DNA of 64,000 bases from an actinobacterium LLX17. GTDB taxonomy: Bacteria; Actinomycetota; Actinomycetes; Propionibacteriales; Nocardioidaceae. The stretch is taken from the NCBI GenBank assembly GCA_000471045.1, contig KI301992.1, positions 994,568-1,058,567 of the forward strand, given 5' to 3'. Shown here piece by piece: positions 8,844 to 17,564 of this stretch; position 1 is the stretch's first letter; each line of letters starts with the position of its first letter. The notes under the pieces are model-generated. The model did no database searches. It was given only the letters and a program-made list of their open reading frames with translations, and had not been told where the DNA came from. The position numbers and the translations under genes were made by a program.

Positions 8844-10012
8844 GCGAGGGCAAGCGGTCGGCCGGTGGAGGTCGGCGGAACGACGGCGGCCTCGACATGG
8901 TCACGGGCGGCGAACCGCCGCGCCGTGAGCCCGGGTCCCGTCGCGCCGAGCGTCCGCCGCGCAAGTCGTGGCGTCCGCTGCTGATCGGGCTCCTCGTGCT
9001 GGCGGTGCTGGTCGCAGGTGGTTGGTTCGCCTACGGCTGGGTCAGCGACCGCTTCGGCAGCCCCGAGGACTACACCGGCGAGGGCACCGGTGAGGTCGTC
9101 ATCGAGGTGCCGTCCGGCTCGGGCTGGCTGCAGGTGTCCCAGATCCTGGCCGAGAAGGACGTCGTGAAGTCGGCTGAGGCGTTCTACCAGGAGGCGCTGG
9201 ACGATCCCGAGCAGTCACAGATCCAGGCCGGTTCGTACCAGATGCGCGAGAAGATGTCGGCGGCCGCCGCGTACCGCGCCCTGACCACCGACATCATCAA
9301 GGCCGAGCTCACGATCACCGTGCCGGAAGGCTCGCGGGTGACGCAGATCGTCGAGCGGATCGTCGAGGCGACCGAGCTGACCGAGCAGGAGGTCGTGGCC
9401 GCGCTCGAGGACCCCGCCGCCATCGGCCTCCCGGCGGTCGCCGGGGGCAACCCCGAGGGCTACCTCTATCCAGCCACCTACACGGTCGCGCCGGGCGCCA
9501 CCGCGGTCGACATCGTCGCCCAGATGGTGGCCAAGACGCAGGAGACCACCGCGTCGCTCGACATCGAGGCGCGTGCCGCCGATCTCGGTCTCAACGCCGA
9601 GGAGGTACTGACCGTGGCGAGCATCGTCGAGAAGGAGGTCAGCCGCGACGAGGACCGCGCCAAGGCCGCCCGGGTGATCTACAACCGGCTCGAGGACGGC
9701 ATGCCGCTGCAGATGGACTCCACGGTCGCGTACGTCAGCGGTCGCGAGGGCGACGTCTTCACGACCGAGGCCGAGCGCTCCAACCCGTCGGCGTACAACA
9801 CCTACGAGAACGCCGGTCTGCCGCCGGGACCCATCAGCTCGCCCGGTCAGGCTGCCCTGGAGGCCGCGCTGAACCCGGAACCGGGTGACTGGGTCTACTT
9901 CGTGGCCGTCGACCTCGAGACCGGTGAGACGAAGTTCGCCACGACGTTGGGCGAGCACAACAAGAACGTCACCGAGCTCCAGGCGTACTGCCGCGAGTCC
10001 GAGCTCTGCTGA
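8840..10012 (+). CDS. mltG: Endolytic murein transglycosylase MltG
   Basis: 390-residue YceG/MltG family lytic transglycosylase that cuts nascent peptidoglycan and so ends glycan strands. Seen: basic/Gly-rich cytoplasmic N-terminus, one transmembrane helix (LLIGLLVLAVLVAGGWFAYG, residues about 49-68), LysM-like middle region (EVPSGSGWLQVSQIL), and the YceG catalytic core with LTVASIVEKEV (catalytic Glu), VIYNRLEDGMPLQMDSTVAY and SAYNTYENAGLPPGPI. The ATG at 8840 is chosen because it overlaps the mini-ORF stop by ATGA; an upstream in-frame start lies inside ruvX. Confidence 0.95.
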   Translation: MSEGKRSAGGGRRNDGGLDMVTGGEPPRREPGSRRAERPPRKSWRPLLIGLLVLAVLVAGGWFAYGWVSDRFGSPEDYTGEGTGEVVIEVPSGSGWLQVSQILAEKDVVKSAEAFYQEALDDPEQSQIQAGSYQMREKMSAAAAYRALTTDIIKAELTITVPEGSRVTQIVERIVEATELTEQEVVAALEDPAAIGLPAVAGGNPEGYLYPATYTVAPGATAVDIVAQMVAKTQETTASLDIEARAADLGLNAEEVLTVASIVEKEVSRDEDRAKAARVIYNRLEDGMPLQMDSTVAYVSGREGDVFTTEAERSNPSAYNTYENAGLPPGPISSPGQAALEAALNPEPGDWVYFVAVDLETGETKFATTLGEHNKNVTELQAYCRESELC

Positions 10013-10878
10013 TGGTCTCGGGGTCGTCATCGGCGCCTGAGTCGTCGGGGTCTGAGTCGTCGGCGTCGGGGCGCTGTGCGGTGCTCGGGTCGCCGGTGAC
10101 GCACTCGTTGTCGCCGGTCATGCACCGCACGGCGTACCAGGAGCTCGGCGTTGACTGGGACTACACGGCCATCGAGGTGACCGAGGACGGACTCGCGGCC
10201 TTCCTCGACGGCCTCGACGACTCCTGGCGAGGTCTGTCGGTCACCGCGCCTCTCAAGCGCCGGCTGGTCGACCTGATGGACGACCTGAGCGAGGACGCCG
10301 CGTTCCTGCGGGTCGCGAACACCGTGCTGCTCGGCGAGGACCGCGTGGGGCACAACACGGACGTGCCGGGCGGCCTCAACGCGCTGCGCGAGGCAGGGGT
10401 GGTGTCGGTCGAGACGGCTCGTGTTCTGGGTGGCGGGGCGACCGCCGCGTCGATGGTGCTGACCCTCGCCCGCCTGGGTGCTCGCGCGGTCGAGGTCGTC
10501 GTGCGGGACCCGGCCCGGGCCGGCGAGGTGGTCGACGTCGCCGAGCGCTGCTCCCTCAGCACCCGGGTGACGACGTTCGACGCCGTTCCGCAGACGCCGG
10601 TCGACGTGCTCGTGTCCACTGTGCCGACCGCTGTGGTCGACCCACTCGCCGCACGCCACGCCGGCGCGGTCTTCGACGTCGTCTACGACCCGTGGCCGAC
10701 GCCGCTGGCCCAGGAGGCCGAACGGCTGGGCCTGCCGGTGGCCAACGGGCTCGACCTGCTGGCACATCAGGCCGCGCTGCAGGTGCACCTGATGACCGGG
10801 GGCAGCGTGCGGCCCTCTCTGCTGCGCGGTGCCGCCGCGCTCGAGCTCGCCGCCCGCGCTCCGCTGCCTGAGGTGTGA
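10012..10878 (+). CDS. aroE: Shikimate dehydrogenase
   Basis: Reduces 3-dehydroshikimate to shikimate with NADPH; 288 residues. Seen: GSPVTHSLSPVMH (shikimate-binding Ser pair, about 27-39), VTAPLKRRL with the catalytic Lys, HNTDVPG with the catalytic Asp, and the cofactor motif GGGATAASM. The start overlaps mltG (TGATG). An unusual Ser/Gly/Glu-rich N-terminal extension of about 22 residues (SSSAPESSGSESSASG) precedes the conserved RCAVLGSP; a later start would remove it but no good ribosome-binding site is there. Paired with aroC, aroK and aroB downstream. Confidence 0.94.
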   Translation: MVSGSSSAPESSGSESSASGRCAVLGSPVTHSLSPVMHRTAYQELGVDWDYTAIEVTEDGLAAFLDGLDDSWRGLSVTAPLKRRLVDLMDDLSEDAAFLRVANTVLLGEDRVGHNTDVPGGLNALREAGVVSVETARVLGGGATAASMVLTLARLGARAVEVVVRDPARAGEVVDVAERCSLSTRVTTFDAVPQTPVDVLVSTVPTAVVDPLAARHAGAVFDVVYDPWPTPLAQEAERLGLPVANGLDLLAHQAALQVHLMTGGSVRPSLLRGAAALELAARAPLPEV

Positions 10879-10952
10879 CGGCGCTCTGCGCCGGAGCCAC
10901 GAAGGCGAGGAACACCTGGGGACGGCCGGCTGGCCCTGAGCCGGGATCCGGG

Positions 10953-10958
10953 TAGCGT
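10953..10958 (+). promoter_or_regulatory. -10 box TAGCGT of leaderless prepilin peptidase gene
   Basis: TAGCGT ends seven bases before the GTG at 10966. An earlier GTG at 10957 lies inside the -10 box and is unlikely to be used. Confidence 0.55.
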
Positions 10959-10965
10959 GCCGCAG

Positions 10966-11646
10966 GTGGAGATCGCCCTGACCGCTGGTGCTGCGGGACT
11001 CATCGGCCTCGTCGGTCCGCTGGTGATCGGCCGCATCCCGGAGCCGCCGGAGCCGGACGACGACAAGCCGCTCTACGCCGACATCGCCCGTCCGCGCTGG
11101 CTGCCGGTGCTGCTGGCGGTCGCGGCCGCGGCCGCCGCGGGGCTGGTGGCCTGGGCGACCGACCTGCCCGAGCTGATGCCCGCGTGGGCCCTCGTCGGCG
11201 GCGTCGGCGCCTGGCTGTCCTACGTCGATGCGCGCACCCGCCTGCTGCCCTACGCCGTCGTTGCGCCGCTGTACCTCGCCGCGTGGGCGCTGGTGGGCCT
11301 TGCGGCGCTGCTGGCTTCCGATCCGCGCATCCTGATTCGCGCCCTCGTCGCGAACATCGTGGTCTACGTGATCTTCCGGGTCATGCACGCCATCGGCCAG
11401 CGCTTCGGCGGGGCGCTCGGCTACGGCGACGTGCGCCTCGCGGCCGTGTTGGCCGTGGTGCTGGGACCGCTCGGGCCGGACGCCACGCTGATCGGCCTCT
11501 ACGCCGGCTTCCTCATCGGGGCGATCTTCGGGATCGGCCTGTCGGTGCTGAAGCTCGTCGACCGCAAGAGCTTCGCGTTCGGGCCGTACATGGTGCTCGG
11601 TGCGGTCGTCGGAGCCGTGTGGGGTCCGAGCCTGTACGGCTCCTGA
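10966..11646 (+). CDS. Prepilin peptidase, A24 family
   Basis: 226-residue polytopic membrane protein with about six hydrophobic helices. The two catalytic aspartates of A24 peptidases are visible: [11 protein letters not shown] (about residue 88) and the GxGD-type motif GYGDVRLAA (about 156). The N-terminal methyltransferase domain of PilD is absent, as in many actinobacterial members. It would process type IV prepilin-like signal peptides, but no pilus or Tad genes are in the window. The GTG at 10966 is chosen from the leaderless -10 spacing. Its place between aroE and aroC is conserved in several actinobacteria. Confidence 0.88.
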   Translation: MEIALTAGAAGLIGLVGPLVIGRIPEPPEPDDDKPLYADIARPRWLPVLLAVAAAAAAGLVAWATDLPELMPAWALVGGVGAWLSYVDARTRLLPYAVVAPLYLAAWALVGLAALLASDPRILIRALVANIVVYVIFRVMHAIGQRFGGALGYGDVRLAAVLAVVLGPLGPDATLIGLYAGFLIGAIFGIGLSVLKLVDRKSFAFGPYMVLGAVVGAVWGPSLYGS

Positions 11647-11668
11647 CCGACCCCTCGGGGGCGCGTGG

Positions 11669-11674
11669 GAGAAT
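11669..11674 (+). promoter_or_regulatory. Weak -10 box GAGAAT before aroC
   Basis: GAGAAT ends seven bases before the aroC ATG and there is no ribosome-binding site, so aroC is probably leaderless like other genes here, though the first base departs from TANNNT. Confidence 0.4.
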
Positions 11675-11681
11675 CACCGAC

Positions 11682-12860
11682 ATGCTCCGTTGGTCCACGG
11701 CCGGTGAATCGCACGGCCCCGCGCTCGCCGCCCTCATCGAGGGCCTCCCGGCCGGTGTGGCCGTCACCAGCAAGGACATCTCCGACGCGCTCGCGCGTCG
11801 TCGGCTCGGCCATGGGCGCGGTGCGCGCATGGCGTTCGAGGCCGACGAGCTCGAGATCATCGGCGGCGTCCGCCACGGCCTGACCCAGGGCGGTCCCATC
11901 GCCCTGCGCATCGGCAACAGCGAGTGGCCCAAGTGGGAGCAGGTCATGTCGGCCGACCCGGTCGATCCCGAGGTGCTCGCCGGGCTCAAGCGCAACGCGC
12001 CCCTGACGCGTCCCCGTCCCGGTCACGCCGACCTGGTGGGCATGCAGAAGTACGACTTCGACGAGGCCCGTCCGATCCTCGAGCGGGCCAGCGCCCGCGA
12101 GACGGCGGCCCGCGTCGCCCTCGGCGAGGTGGCTGCGCAGTTCGTCGAGCAGGCCACCGGGGCCACGATCGTGTCGCACGTCGTCGAGCTGGGTGCCGCG
12201 AAGGCTCCGGCCGGCGTCATCCCGACCAAGGCCGACGTCGAGGCGCTCGACGCCGACCCGGTGCGTTGCTTCGACCCCGAGGCGAGCGCCGCGATGGTCG
12301 CTGAGATCGACGCCGCCCACAAGGATGGCGACACCCTCGGCGGTGTCGTGGAGGTCGTGGTCGAGGGGCTTCCCCCGGGCCTTGGCTCGCACACGCAGTG
12401 GGATCGTCGCCTCGACTCCCGCCTGGCGGGCGCGCTCATGGGCATCCAGGCCATCAAGGGTGTCGAGGTCGGTGACGGCTTCGAGCTGGCCCGCACTCGC
12501 GGCTCGCTCGCGCACGACGAGATCGTGCCCTCCGAGGACGGCATCCGCCGCGTCACCGGCCGAGCCGGTGGCACCGAGGGCGGCATGACCACCGGTGAGA
12601 TCCTGCGCGTCCGCGCTGCGATGAAGCCCATCGCCACCGTGCCGCGCGCCCTGCGCACCATCGACGTGCAGACCGGCGAGGAGACCCGGGCGCACCACCA
12701 GCGCTCCGACGTCTGCGCCGTGCCCGCCGCAGGCATCGTTGCCGAGGCGATGGTCGCCCTCGTGCTGGCCGAGGCCGTGCTCGAGAAGTTCGGCGGTGAC
12801 TCGCTGGGCGAGACGCGCCGCAACGTCGAGGGCTACCTCGCCAACCTGAGGTTCCGTTGA
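11682..12860 (+). CDS. aroC: Chorismate synthase
   Basis: Converts 5-enolpyruvylshikimate 3-phosphate to chorismate using reduced FMN; 392 residues. Seen: [15 protein letters not shown] at the N-terminus (family signature 1), GRGARM, RPGHAD, the [13 protein letters not shown] signature, and GGMTTGE plus [11 protein letters not shown] near the C-terminus. The ATG at 11682 starts exactly at the conserved N-terminus. It overlaps aroK through TTGA and heads aroC-aroK-aroB. Confidence 0.97.
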   Translation: MLRWSTAGESHGPALAALIEGLPAGVAVTSKDISDALARRRLGHGRGARMAFEADELEIIGGVRHGLTQGGPIALRIGNSEWPKWEQVMSADPVDPEVLAGLKRNAPLTRPRPGHADLVGMQKYDFDEARPILERASARETAARVALGEVAAQFVEQATGATIVSHVVELGAAKAPAGVIPTKADVEALDADPVRCFDPEASAAMVAEIDAAHKDGDTLGGVVEVVVEGLPPGLGSHTQWDRRLDSRLAGALMGIQAIKGVEVGDGFELARTRGSLAHDEIVPSEDGIRRVTGRAGGTEGGMTTGEILRVRAAMKPIATVPRALRTIDVQTGEETRAHHQRSDVCAVPAAGIVAEAMVALVLAEAVLEKFGGDSLGETRRNVEGYLANLRFR

Positions 12861-13375
12861 CCGCTCGCGGCCCCCGCGTGGTGCTCGTCGGACCTCCGGG
12901 CGCCGGCAAGACCACGGTCGGCGAGCTGCTGGCGTCGCGCCTCGGCGTGGCCCTGCGCGACACCGATGCCGACATCGTGGAGTCCGAGGGGCGCAGCATC
13001 CAGGACATCTTCGTCACCGACGGCGAACCGGCCTTCCGGGCGCTAGAGGAGCGTGCGGTCGCCGCAGCCCTGGCCGAGCACGAGGGCGTGCTGTCGCTGG
13101 GCGGGGGAGCGGTGCTGAGCTCTCGCACCCGTGAGGCGCTCGCCGGGCACCGCGTGGTGTTCCTGGACGTCGGCCTGTCCGGCGCGACGTCGCGGGTGGG
13201 GATGGGTGCGGCTCGCCCCTTGCTGCTCGGCAACGTGCGCAGCCGCCTCAAGCAGCTGCTGGACGAGCGCCGCCCCGTCTACACCGAGGTCGCCACCGCC
13301 ACGGTGGTCACCGACGACCTGAGCCCCGACGAGGTGGCTGACGCCGTGCTCGGCGCGATCGAGGAGAACTCATGA
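12857..13375 (+). CDS. aroK: Shikimate kinase
   Basis: Phosphorylates shikimate at the 3-hydroxyl; 172 residues. Seen: P-loop GPPGAGKTT (about residues 12-20), the substrate-binding DTDADIV, AFRALEE, and [14 protein letters not shown]. The start is TTG, overlapping the aroC stop as TTGA; this fits the conserved N-terminus and operon coupling, and no ATG or GTG is better placed. The stop overlaps aroB by ATGA. Confidence 0.94.
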   Translation: MTARGPRVVLVGPPGAGKTTVGELLASRLGVALRDTDADIVESEGRSIQDIFVTDGEPAFRALEERAVAAALAEHEGVLSLGGGAVLSSRTREALAGHRVVFLDVGLSGATSRVGMGAARPLLLGNVRSRLKQLLDERRPVYTEVATATVVTDDLSPDEVADAVLGAIEENS

Positions 13376-14457
13376 GGCTGCGGGTCCAGACCGCCACACC
13401 GTACGACGTGCTGATCGGGCACGGGGTGCGCGAGCAGGTCCTGGAGCTGGTCGGCGACCAGGCGGCCCGCGTCGCGATCGTGCACGGCCCCGCGCTCGCC
13501 GGCCGCGCCACCGAGCTGCGCATGCCGCTGGCCGACGCCGGACTGGCGGTGCACCTGCTCGAGGTGCCGGACGGCGAGGCCGCCAAGACCGCCTCGGTGC
13601 TCACCGAGTGCTGGCGCGTGCTGGGCGAGGCCGGCTTCACGCGGTCCGACGTCGTCGTCGGTCTCGGTGGCGGCGCCACCACCGACCTCGCCGGTTTCGT
13701 GGCCGCGTCCTGGTTGCGGGGTGTGCGGTTCGTCAACGTGCCCACCACGGTGCTGGGCATGGTCGACGCCGCCGTGGGCGGCAAGACAGGCATCAACACG
13801 GCGCAGGGCAAGAATCTGGTCGGCGCGTTCCACGAGCCCGCCGGGGTGCTGTGCGACCTGGAGACGCTCACGAGCCTGTCCGAGGCGGAGGTGCGCAGCG
13901 GTCTGGCCGAGGTGATCAAGTGCGGCTTCATCGCCGACCCGTCGATCCTCGAGACTGTGAGCGCCGATCCCGCGGCCGCGCAGGACGTGCACTCGCCCGT
14001 GCTGGCCGAGCTGATCGGCAAGGGCATTGCGGTCAAGGCGCGCACCGTCGCCGGCGACCTCCGCGAGGGTGGCGGCAGCGGCTCGGACATCGGTCGCGAG
14101 GCCCTCAACTACGGCCACACGCTGGGCCACGCGATCGAGCGGCACGAGCGCTACGGCGTGCGGCACGGTGAGGCGATCAGCATCGGCATGGTCTTCGTCG
14201 CCGAGCTGGCCCGCCGCGAAGGACTCATCGACGACGCGCTGCTCGACCGACACCGTGAGCAGCTCTCGTTGGTCGGCCTGCCCACCTCGTACCGCGGCGA
14301 CGTCTGGGACGACCTCCTGGCCGCGATGCGCCTGGACAAGAAGAGCCGCGGGTCGACGATCCGCTTCGTGGTGCTCGACGGGCTCGCGTCACCGCGCATC
14401 CTGGCTGCACCGGACGAGAACGTGCTGCGCGACTGCTACCGAGCCGTGTCGGCCTGA
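13372..14457 (+). CDS. aroB: 3-dehydroquinate synthase
   Basis: Makes 3-dehydroquinate from DAHP, using NAD and a divalent metal; 361 residues. Seen: DGEAAKT, GLGGGATTDLAGF (NAD-binding), PTTVLGMVDAAVGGKTGINT, GLAEVIKCG, and the metal ligands in LNYGHTLGHAIE and YGVRHGEAIS. It overlaps aroK by ATGA and is the third gene of the aroCKB unit. DAHP synthase, the preceding step, is not in this window. Confidence 0.97.
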   Translation: MRLRVQTATPYDVLIGHGVREQVLELVGDQAARVAIVHGPALAGRATELRMPLADAGLAVHLLEVPDGEAAKTASVLTECWRVLGEAGFTRSDVVVGLGGGATTDLAGFVAASWLRGVRFVNVPTTVLGMVDAAVGGKTGINTAQGKNLVGAFHEPAGVLCDLETLTSLSEAEVRSGLAEVIKCGFIADPSILETVSADPAAAQDVHSPVLAELIGKGIAVKARTVAGDLREGGGSGSDIGREALNYGHTLGHAIERHERYGVRHGEAISIGMVFVAELARREGLIDDALLDRHREQLSLVGLPTSYRGDVWDDLLAAMRLDKKSRGSTIRFVVLDGLASPRILAAPDENVLRDCYRAVSA

Positions 14458-14462
14458 CCTGC

Positions 14463-15527
14463 ATGGACTTCGCTGCCCGCCGACTCCGCGCTGCCGAGGC
14501 GCTCGCCGCCACCGAGGCCGACCGTCTGCTGGTCACGCCGCTCGTCAACGTGCGGTGGCTGACCGGGTTCACCGGTTCAAACGCCGTGGCCACGCTGACG
14601 ACCGACGGCACGGCGGTGCTGCTGACCGACGGCCGGTACCGGGACCAGGCGCAGGCCGAGTGCCCTGGCGTCGAGGTGATGGTGGGGCGCGATCTGGAGG
14701 GCATGGCGGCCACCACCGCCGCCGACGCCCGCTGGGCGGTCGAGACCCATGAAATGACGGTCGACACGCACCGTCAGTTCGTCGCCTACCTCACCCAGGA
14801 GCCGATCGCGTCAGGTCGGCTCATCGAGACCCTTCGCGTGGTCAAGGACGTCGACGAGGTCGAGCTGCTCCGCCGGGCCTGTGAGATCTCGGTCGCCGCG
14901 CTCATGGCGATCTGGGAGGGCCCGCTCGTCGGACGCACGGAGCGTGAGGTCGCCCGCGACCTGGAGCGCCGGATGGTCGACCTCGGTGCCGATGGCGTGG
15001 CGTTCGACACGATCTGCGCGGCGGGGGAGAACAGCGCGATCCCGCACCATCAGCCGTCGGATCGTGAGCTGCGCCGCGGCGACCTGCTCAAGATCGACTT
15101 CGGCGCCCTGGTCGCCGGCTACCACGCCGACTGCACGCGAACCGTCGTTCTGGGTGCCGCCGCCGACTGGCAGCGCGAGATCCACGCGGCCGTGCTGCAG
15201 GCGCAGTCGTTGGGCGTCTCGATGCTCCGGACCGACGTGACGCCGGCCGAGATCGATGCCGCGGTGCGCGCCGATCTCGAGACCGGCGGGTGGACCGAGC
15301 ACTTCACCACCGGTCTCGGACACGGCGTCGGACTGCAGATCCACGAGGACCCGTTCTTCGGACCGCACCAGACCGGTAGACTGACCGATCGCACCGTCGT
15401 GACCATGGAGCCGGGGATCTACCTGGTCGGTCGCGGGGGCGTGCGCATCGAAGACACCGTCTGCGTGACACCGAATGGACCCGAGGTCCTCACGCCGGCA
15501 CCCACGAACCTCTTGGAGATCGGCTGA
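14463..15527 (+). CDS. pepQ: M24 family Xaa-Pro aminopeptidase/dipeptidase (PepQ-like)
   Basis: 354-residue metallopeptidase cutting peptides next to proline. N-terminal creatinase-like domain ([15 protein letters not shown]), then the M24 pita-bread fold with the five metal ligands recognisable: [20 protein letters not shown] (two Asp), [12 protein letters not shown] (His), VVTMEPGIY (Glu) and GGVRIEDT (Glu). It starts 5 bases after aroB and its stop overlaps efp (TGATG). An M24 peptidase directly before efp is a widely conserved arrangement and suggests a link between proline peptide turnover and EF-P-aided proline translation. Confidence 0.9.
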   Translation: MDFAARRLRAAEALAATEADRLLVTPLVNVRWLTGFTGSNAVATLTTDGTAVLLTDGRYRDQAQAECPGVEVMVGRDLEGMAATTAADARWAVETHEMTVDTHRQFVAYLTQEPIASGRLIETLRVVKDVDEVELLRRACEISVAALMAIWEGPLVGRTEREVARDLERRMVDLGADGVAFDTICAAGENSAIPHHQPSDRELRRGDLLKIDFGALVAGYHADCTRTVVLGAAADWQREIHAAVLQAQSLGVSMLRTDVTPAEIDAAVRADLETGGWTEHFTTGLGHGVGLQIHEDPFFGPHQTGRLTDRTVVTMEPGIYLVGRGGVRIEDTVCVTPNGPEVLTPAPTNLLEIG

Positions 15528-16090
15528 TGGCCACCACGAACGACCTGAAGAACGGCATGGTTCTCAACATCGACGGACACCTGTGGTCCGTCATCGAGTT
15601 CCAGCACGTCAAGCCGGGCAAGGGCCCTGCCTTCGTGCGCACCAAGCTCAAGAACATCGGATCGGGCAAGGTCGTCGACAAGACGTTCAACGCCGGCACG
15701 AAGGTCGAGACGGCCAGCGTCGACAAGCGCGACATGCAGTACCTGTACAACGACGGCACCAGCTACGTCTTCATGGACATCCAGACGTTCGACCAGATCG
15801 AGATCGCTCCCGAGGCCATGGGCACGGCGACCGACTTCCTGCTCGAGAACCAGAACGCCGTCGTCGCCACCAACGAGGGCCGCGTGCTGTACGTCGAGCT
15901 GCCGGCCTCGGTCGAGCTGCTCGTCGAGCACACCGATCCGGGCCTGCAGGGCGACCGGTCCAGCGGCGGCACCAAGCCCGCCACGCTGGAGACCGGCCGC
16001 GAGATCCAGGTGCCGCTGTTCCTCACGTCGGGCGAGAAGATCAAGGTCGACACCCGCGACGGCAGCTACCTCGGTCGCGTGAAGGCCTGA
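15527..16090 (+). CDS. efp: Elongation factor P
   Basis: 187 residues, normal size. EF-P relieves ribosome stalling at polyproline. Three beta-barrel domains: KOW-like N-terminal domain with the loop [10 protein letters not shown] carrying Lys32 at the tip, a middle OB domain, and a C-terminal OB domain ending [12 protein letters not shown]. The proline-flanked PGKGP loop is the actinobacterial type. Neither epmA/epmB-type nor other modification genes are visible here. Coupled to pepQ (TGATG) and nusB (TGATG). Confidence 0.97.
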   Translation: MATTNDLKNGMVLNIDGHLWSVIEFQHVKPGKGPAFVRTKLKNIGSGKVVDKTFNAGTKVETASVDKRDMQYLYNDGTSYVFMDIQTFDQIEIAPEAMGTATDFLLENQNAVVATNEGRVLYVELPASVELLVEHTDPGLQGDRSSGGTKPATLETGREIQVPLFLTSGEKIKVDTRDGSYLGRVKA

Positions 16091-16500
16091 TGGGGGCACG
16101 CAGCAAGTACCGCAAGCGGGCGCTCGACGTCCTGTTCGAGTCCGAGATGCAGAGCCTCGAGCTCGGCGGTTCGCTCGCTGAGCGGCTGGTGACCAACCAC
16201 CCCCCGATCAACGAGTACACGATCATGCTCGTCGAGGGTGTGGCCGGCGCGCAGGAGCGCATCGACGGCCTGCTCGCCGAGCACTCCAAGGGCTGGGAGC
16301 TCGACCGCATGCCGGGCGTCGACCGCAACCTGCTGCGCCTTGGCGCGTACGAGATCCTCTACGTCGACGACGTGCCGGACGGTGTCGCCGTCAGCGAGGC
16401 CGTCGAGCTGGCCCGCGAGTTGAGCACCGACGAGTCCCCGTCCTTCGTGGCGGGTGTGCTCGGACGCCTCGTGGAGCTGAAGCCCACCCTGCAGGGCTGA
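16090..16500 (+). CDS. nusB: Transcription antitermination protein NusB
   Basis: 136-residue all-helical RNA-binding protein acting with NusE (S10) on boxA in rRNA leader transcripts. Seen: RKRALDVLFESEMQ at the N-terminus, LDRMPGVDRNLLRLGAYEILY, VPDGVAVSEAVELARELSTDESPSFVAGVLGRL by parts, all typical. The ATG overlaps the efp stop (TGATG); longer in-frame readings run backwards into efp. Last gene before a convergent minus-strand island. Confidence 0.96.
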   Translation: MGARSKYRKRALDVLFESEMQSLELGGSLAERLVTNHPPINEYTIMLVEGVAGAQERIDGLLAEHSKGWELDRMPGVDRNLLRLGAYEILYVDDVPDGVAVSEAVELARELSTDESPSFVAGVLGRLVELKPTLQG

Positions 16501-16520
16501 AGTCTCGGCGGCCGCCCCCG

Positions 16521-16577
16521 CGAGTGGCGCAAGGTGGCGTTTCTGAGACGGCGCGTCGCGCCAATCTGCGCCACTCG
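16521..16577. repeat. 55-nt palindromic element, copy 1 (after nusB)
   Basis: Arms CGAGTGGCGCA and TGCGCCACTCG (11 bp, perfect) with an inner TGGCG/CGCCA stem. The core from GAGTG to CACTC is exactly 55 nt, with CCAAT at positions 40-44. The copy at 44432-44494 has the same 55-nt core length, GAGTG/CACTC ends, inner stem in the same place and CCAAT at the same positions, but different paired bases. It lies between nusB (+) and minus-strand sequences, so it could end transcription from both sides. Confidence 0.7.
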
Positions 16578-16650
16578 AGGCCAGGTTTGCGCCAGTCGAT
16601 GACCGTTGCTGAACGCCAGTCCTCGTGAGGCGGTCGGTCGTCGACTCGGT

Positions 16651-16827
16651 CACAGGCGGAGCGGTGTGGGGACCTGGCGCGTGGTGGGTTGCTGCTTGAT
16701 CGTGCGGAGGTACTGGTCAAAGCGCGTCTTGCGCGGCCTGAATGGCGACCAGTGCCTCGCGGTGATCGACCGAATCGAGCGAGCGCGCCGCGGTCCGCAA
16801 TCTCTCGATCACGACCGTCGAACTCAT
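16651..16827 (-). pseudogene. Decayed DUF222/HNH endonuclease (13E12-like) gene remnant
   Basis: The 5' end is intact: ATG at 16827 encodes 36 residues (MSSTVVIERLRTAARSLDSV, then DHREALVAIQAAQDAL) and stops at 16717. This N-terminus resembles those of the DUF222/HNH proteins common in Nocardioidaceae. A shift of one base continues as FDQYLRTIKQQPTTRQVPTP to a stop at 16651. This suggests the body of the gene was deleted, fusing start and end out of frame. The preceding TAGTAT six bases from the ATG and the SOS box at 16843-16854 match the usual control of this family. Assignment rests on memory of the family N-terminus plus the SOS box. Confidence 0.55.
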
Positions 16828-16840
16828 GCGTCCATACTAC

Positions 16841-16856
16841 TCGAACGCACGTTCGG
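16841..16856. promoter_or_regulatory. LexA (SOS) box
   Basis: TCGAACGCACGTTCGG contains GAAC-N4-GTTC, the actinobacterial/Bacillus LexA consensus, with matching flanks. It overlaps the promoter (TAGTAT on the minus strand, 16834-16839) of the decayed DUF222 gene, as known for 13E12-type genes in mycobacteria. Confidence 0.75.
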
Positions 16857-16889
16857 ACACGAGGAAATGTGCTGGAATGTGAGGAAGAA

Positions 16890-17561
16890 TCAGGTCGAGA
16901 CAGGCGAGGCAAACCAGACCGTGCGGTGGGTCCAGTCGCCGGGTCCGCGTCGCTCGCCCGAGCAGACGACGATGGCGACCTGCGGCGGTCCGTCGGTCGC
17001 GTAGTAGCGGGGGAGCAGCTCGGTTGCCGGCATCTCGAGCCGCTCGGAGACCACGTAGCAGAGCTCGACGGCCGAGCCGTCCGGCGCCGTGCCCGCCAGG
17101 ACGATCTGACCACCTTCCGGCAGCTGGTCGAGCAGCACGTTGCCGTTGGCGCCGTCGCCCGGGAAGGTGTGCACGTTCATCAGCACGTTGCCCTTCGGGG
17201 ACCCGGGCGTCGCGCCGGGGGAGGGCTCCCACGCGAAGGCGCGTCCCTCGGACTCGGGCAGGGTGCCGCTCACCTCACCGTCCGGTGGGACCGGGACGAC
17301 GCGAGCGGCGTCGATCGCACCCGGCACGGTGACGGACGTCGGAGTGAACGGCCCCGTCGCGGTCGACGTGCACGGAGCCGGTGTCTCGACGGGCGCTGCG
17401 GTCGAGCTCGGCGCCGCCGCTGGGGCGGGATCGGCCTCCGCCTCGGGCCAGAACCACCACGCCGCCAGTGCCACCAGGACGATCGCCACGACGACTGCCA
17501 CGATCGCCGACCCGCGACGTCGGGTGTCGTGCCGGTGCCGCTCCTGCGGTGTCGTCTCCAC
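16890..17561 (-). CDS. Class F sortase
   Basis: 223-residue membrane-anchored transpeptidase. A short basic cytoplasmic N-terminus (RHRHDTRRRG) is followed by a transmembrane helix (AIVAVVVAIVLVALAAWWFW, about residues 19-38), an Ala/Pro linker to about 65, then the sortase barrel. Candidate catalytic residues: His in NVHTFPGDG, Cys in VAIVVCSG and Arg in DWTHRTVWF, in the order expected for sortases. The GTG at 17561 begins 3 bases after the SdpI-like gene, so the two form an operon. No LPxTG substrate protein is encoded in the window. Confidence 0.82.
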   Translation of the reverse strand: METTPQERHRHDTRRRGSAIVAVVVAIVLVALAAWWFWPEAEADPAPAAAPSSTAAPVETPAPCTSTATGPFTPTSVTVPGAIDAARVVPVPPDGEVSGTLPESEGRAFAWEPSPGATPGSPKGNVLMNVHTFPGDGANGNVLLDQLPEGGQIVLAGTAPDGSAVELCYVVSERLEMPATELLPRYYATDGPPQVAIVVCSGERRGPGDWTHRTVWFASPVST

Positions 17562-17564
17562 GCC

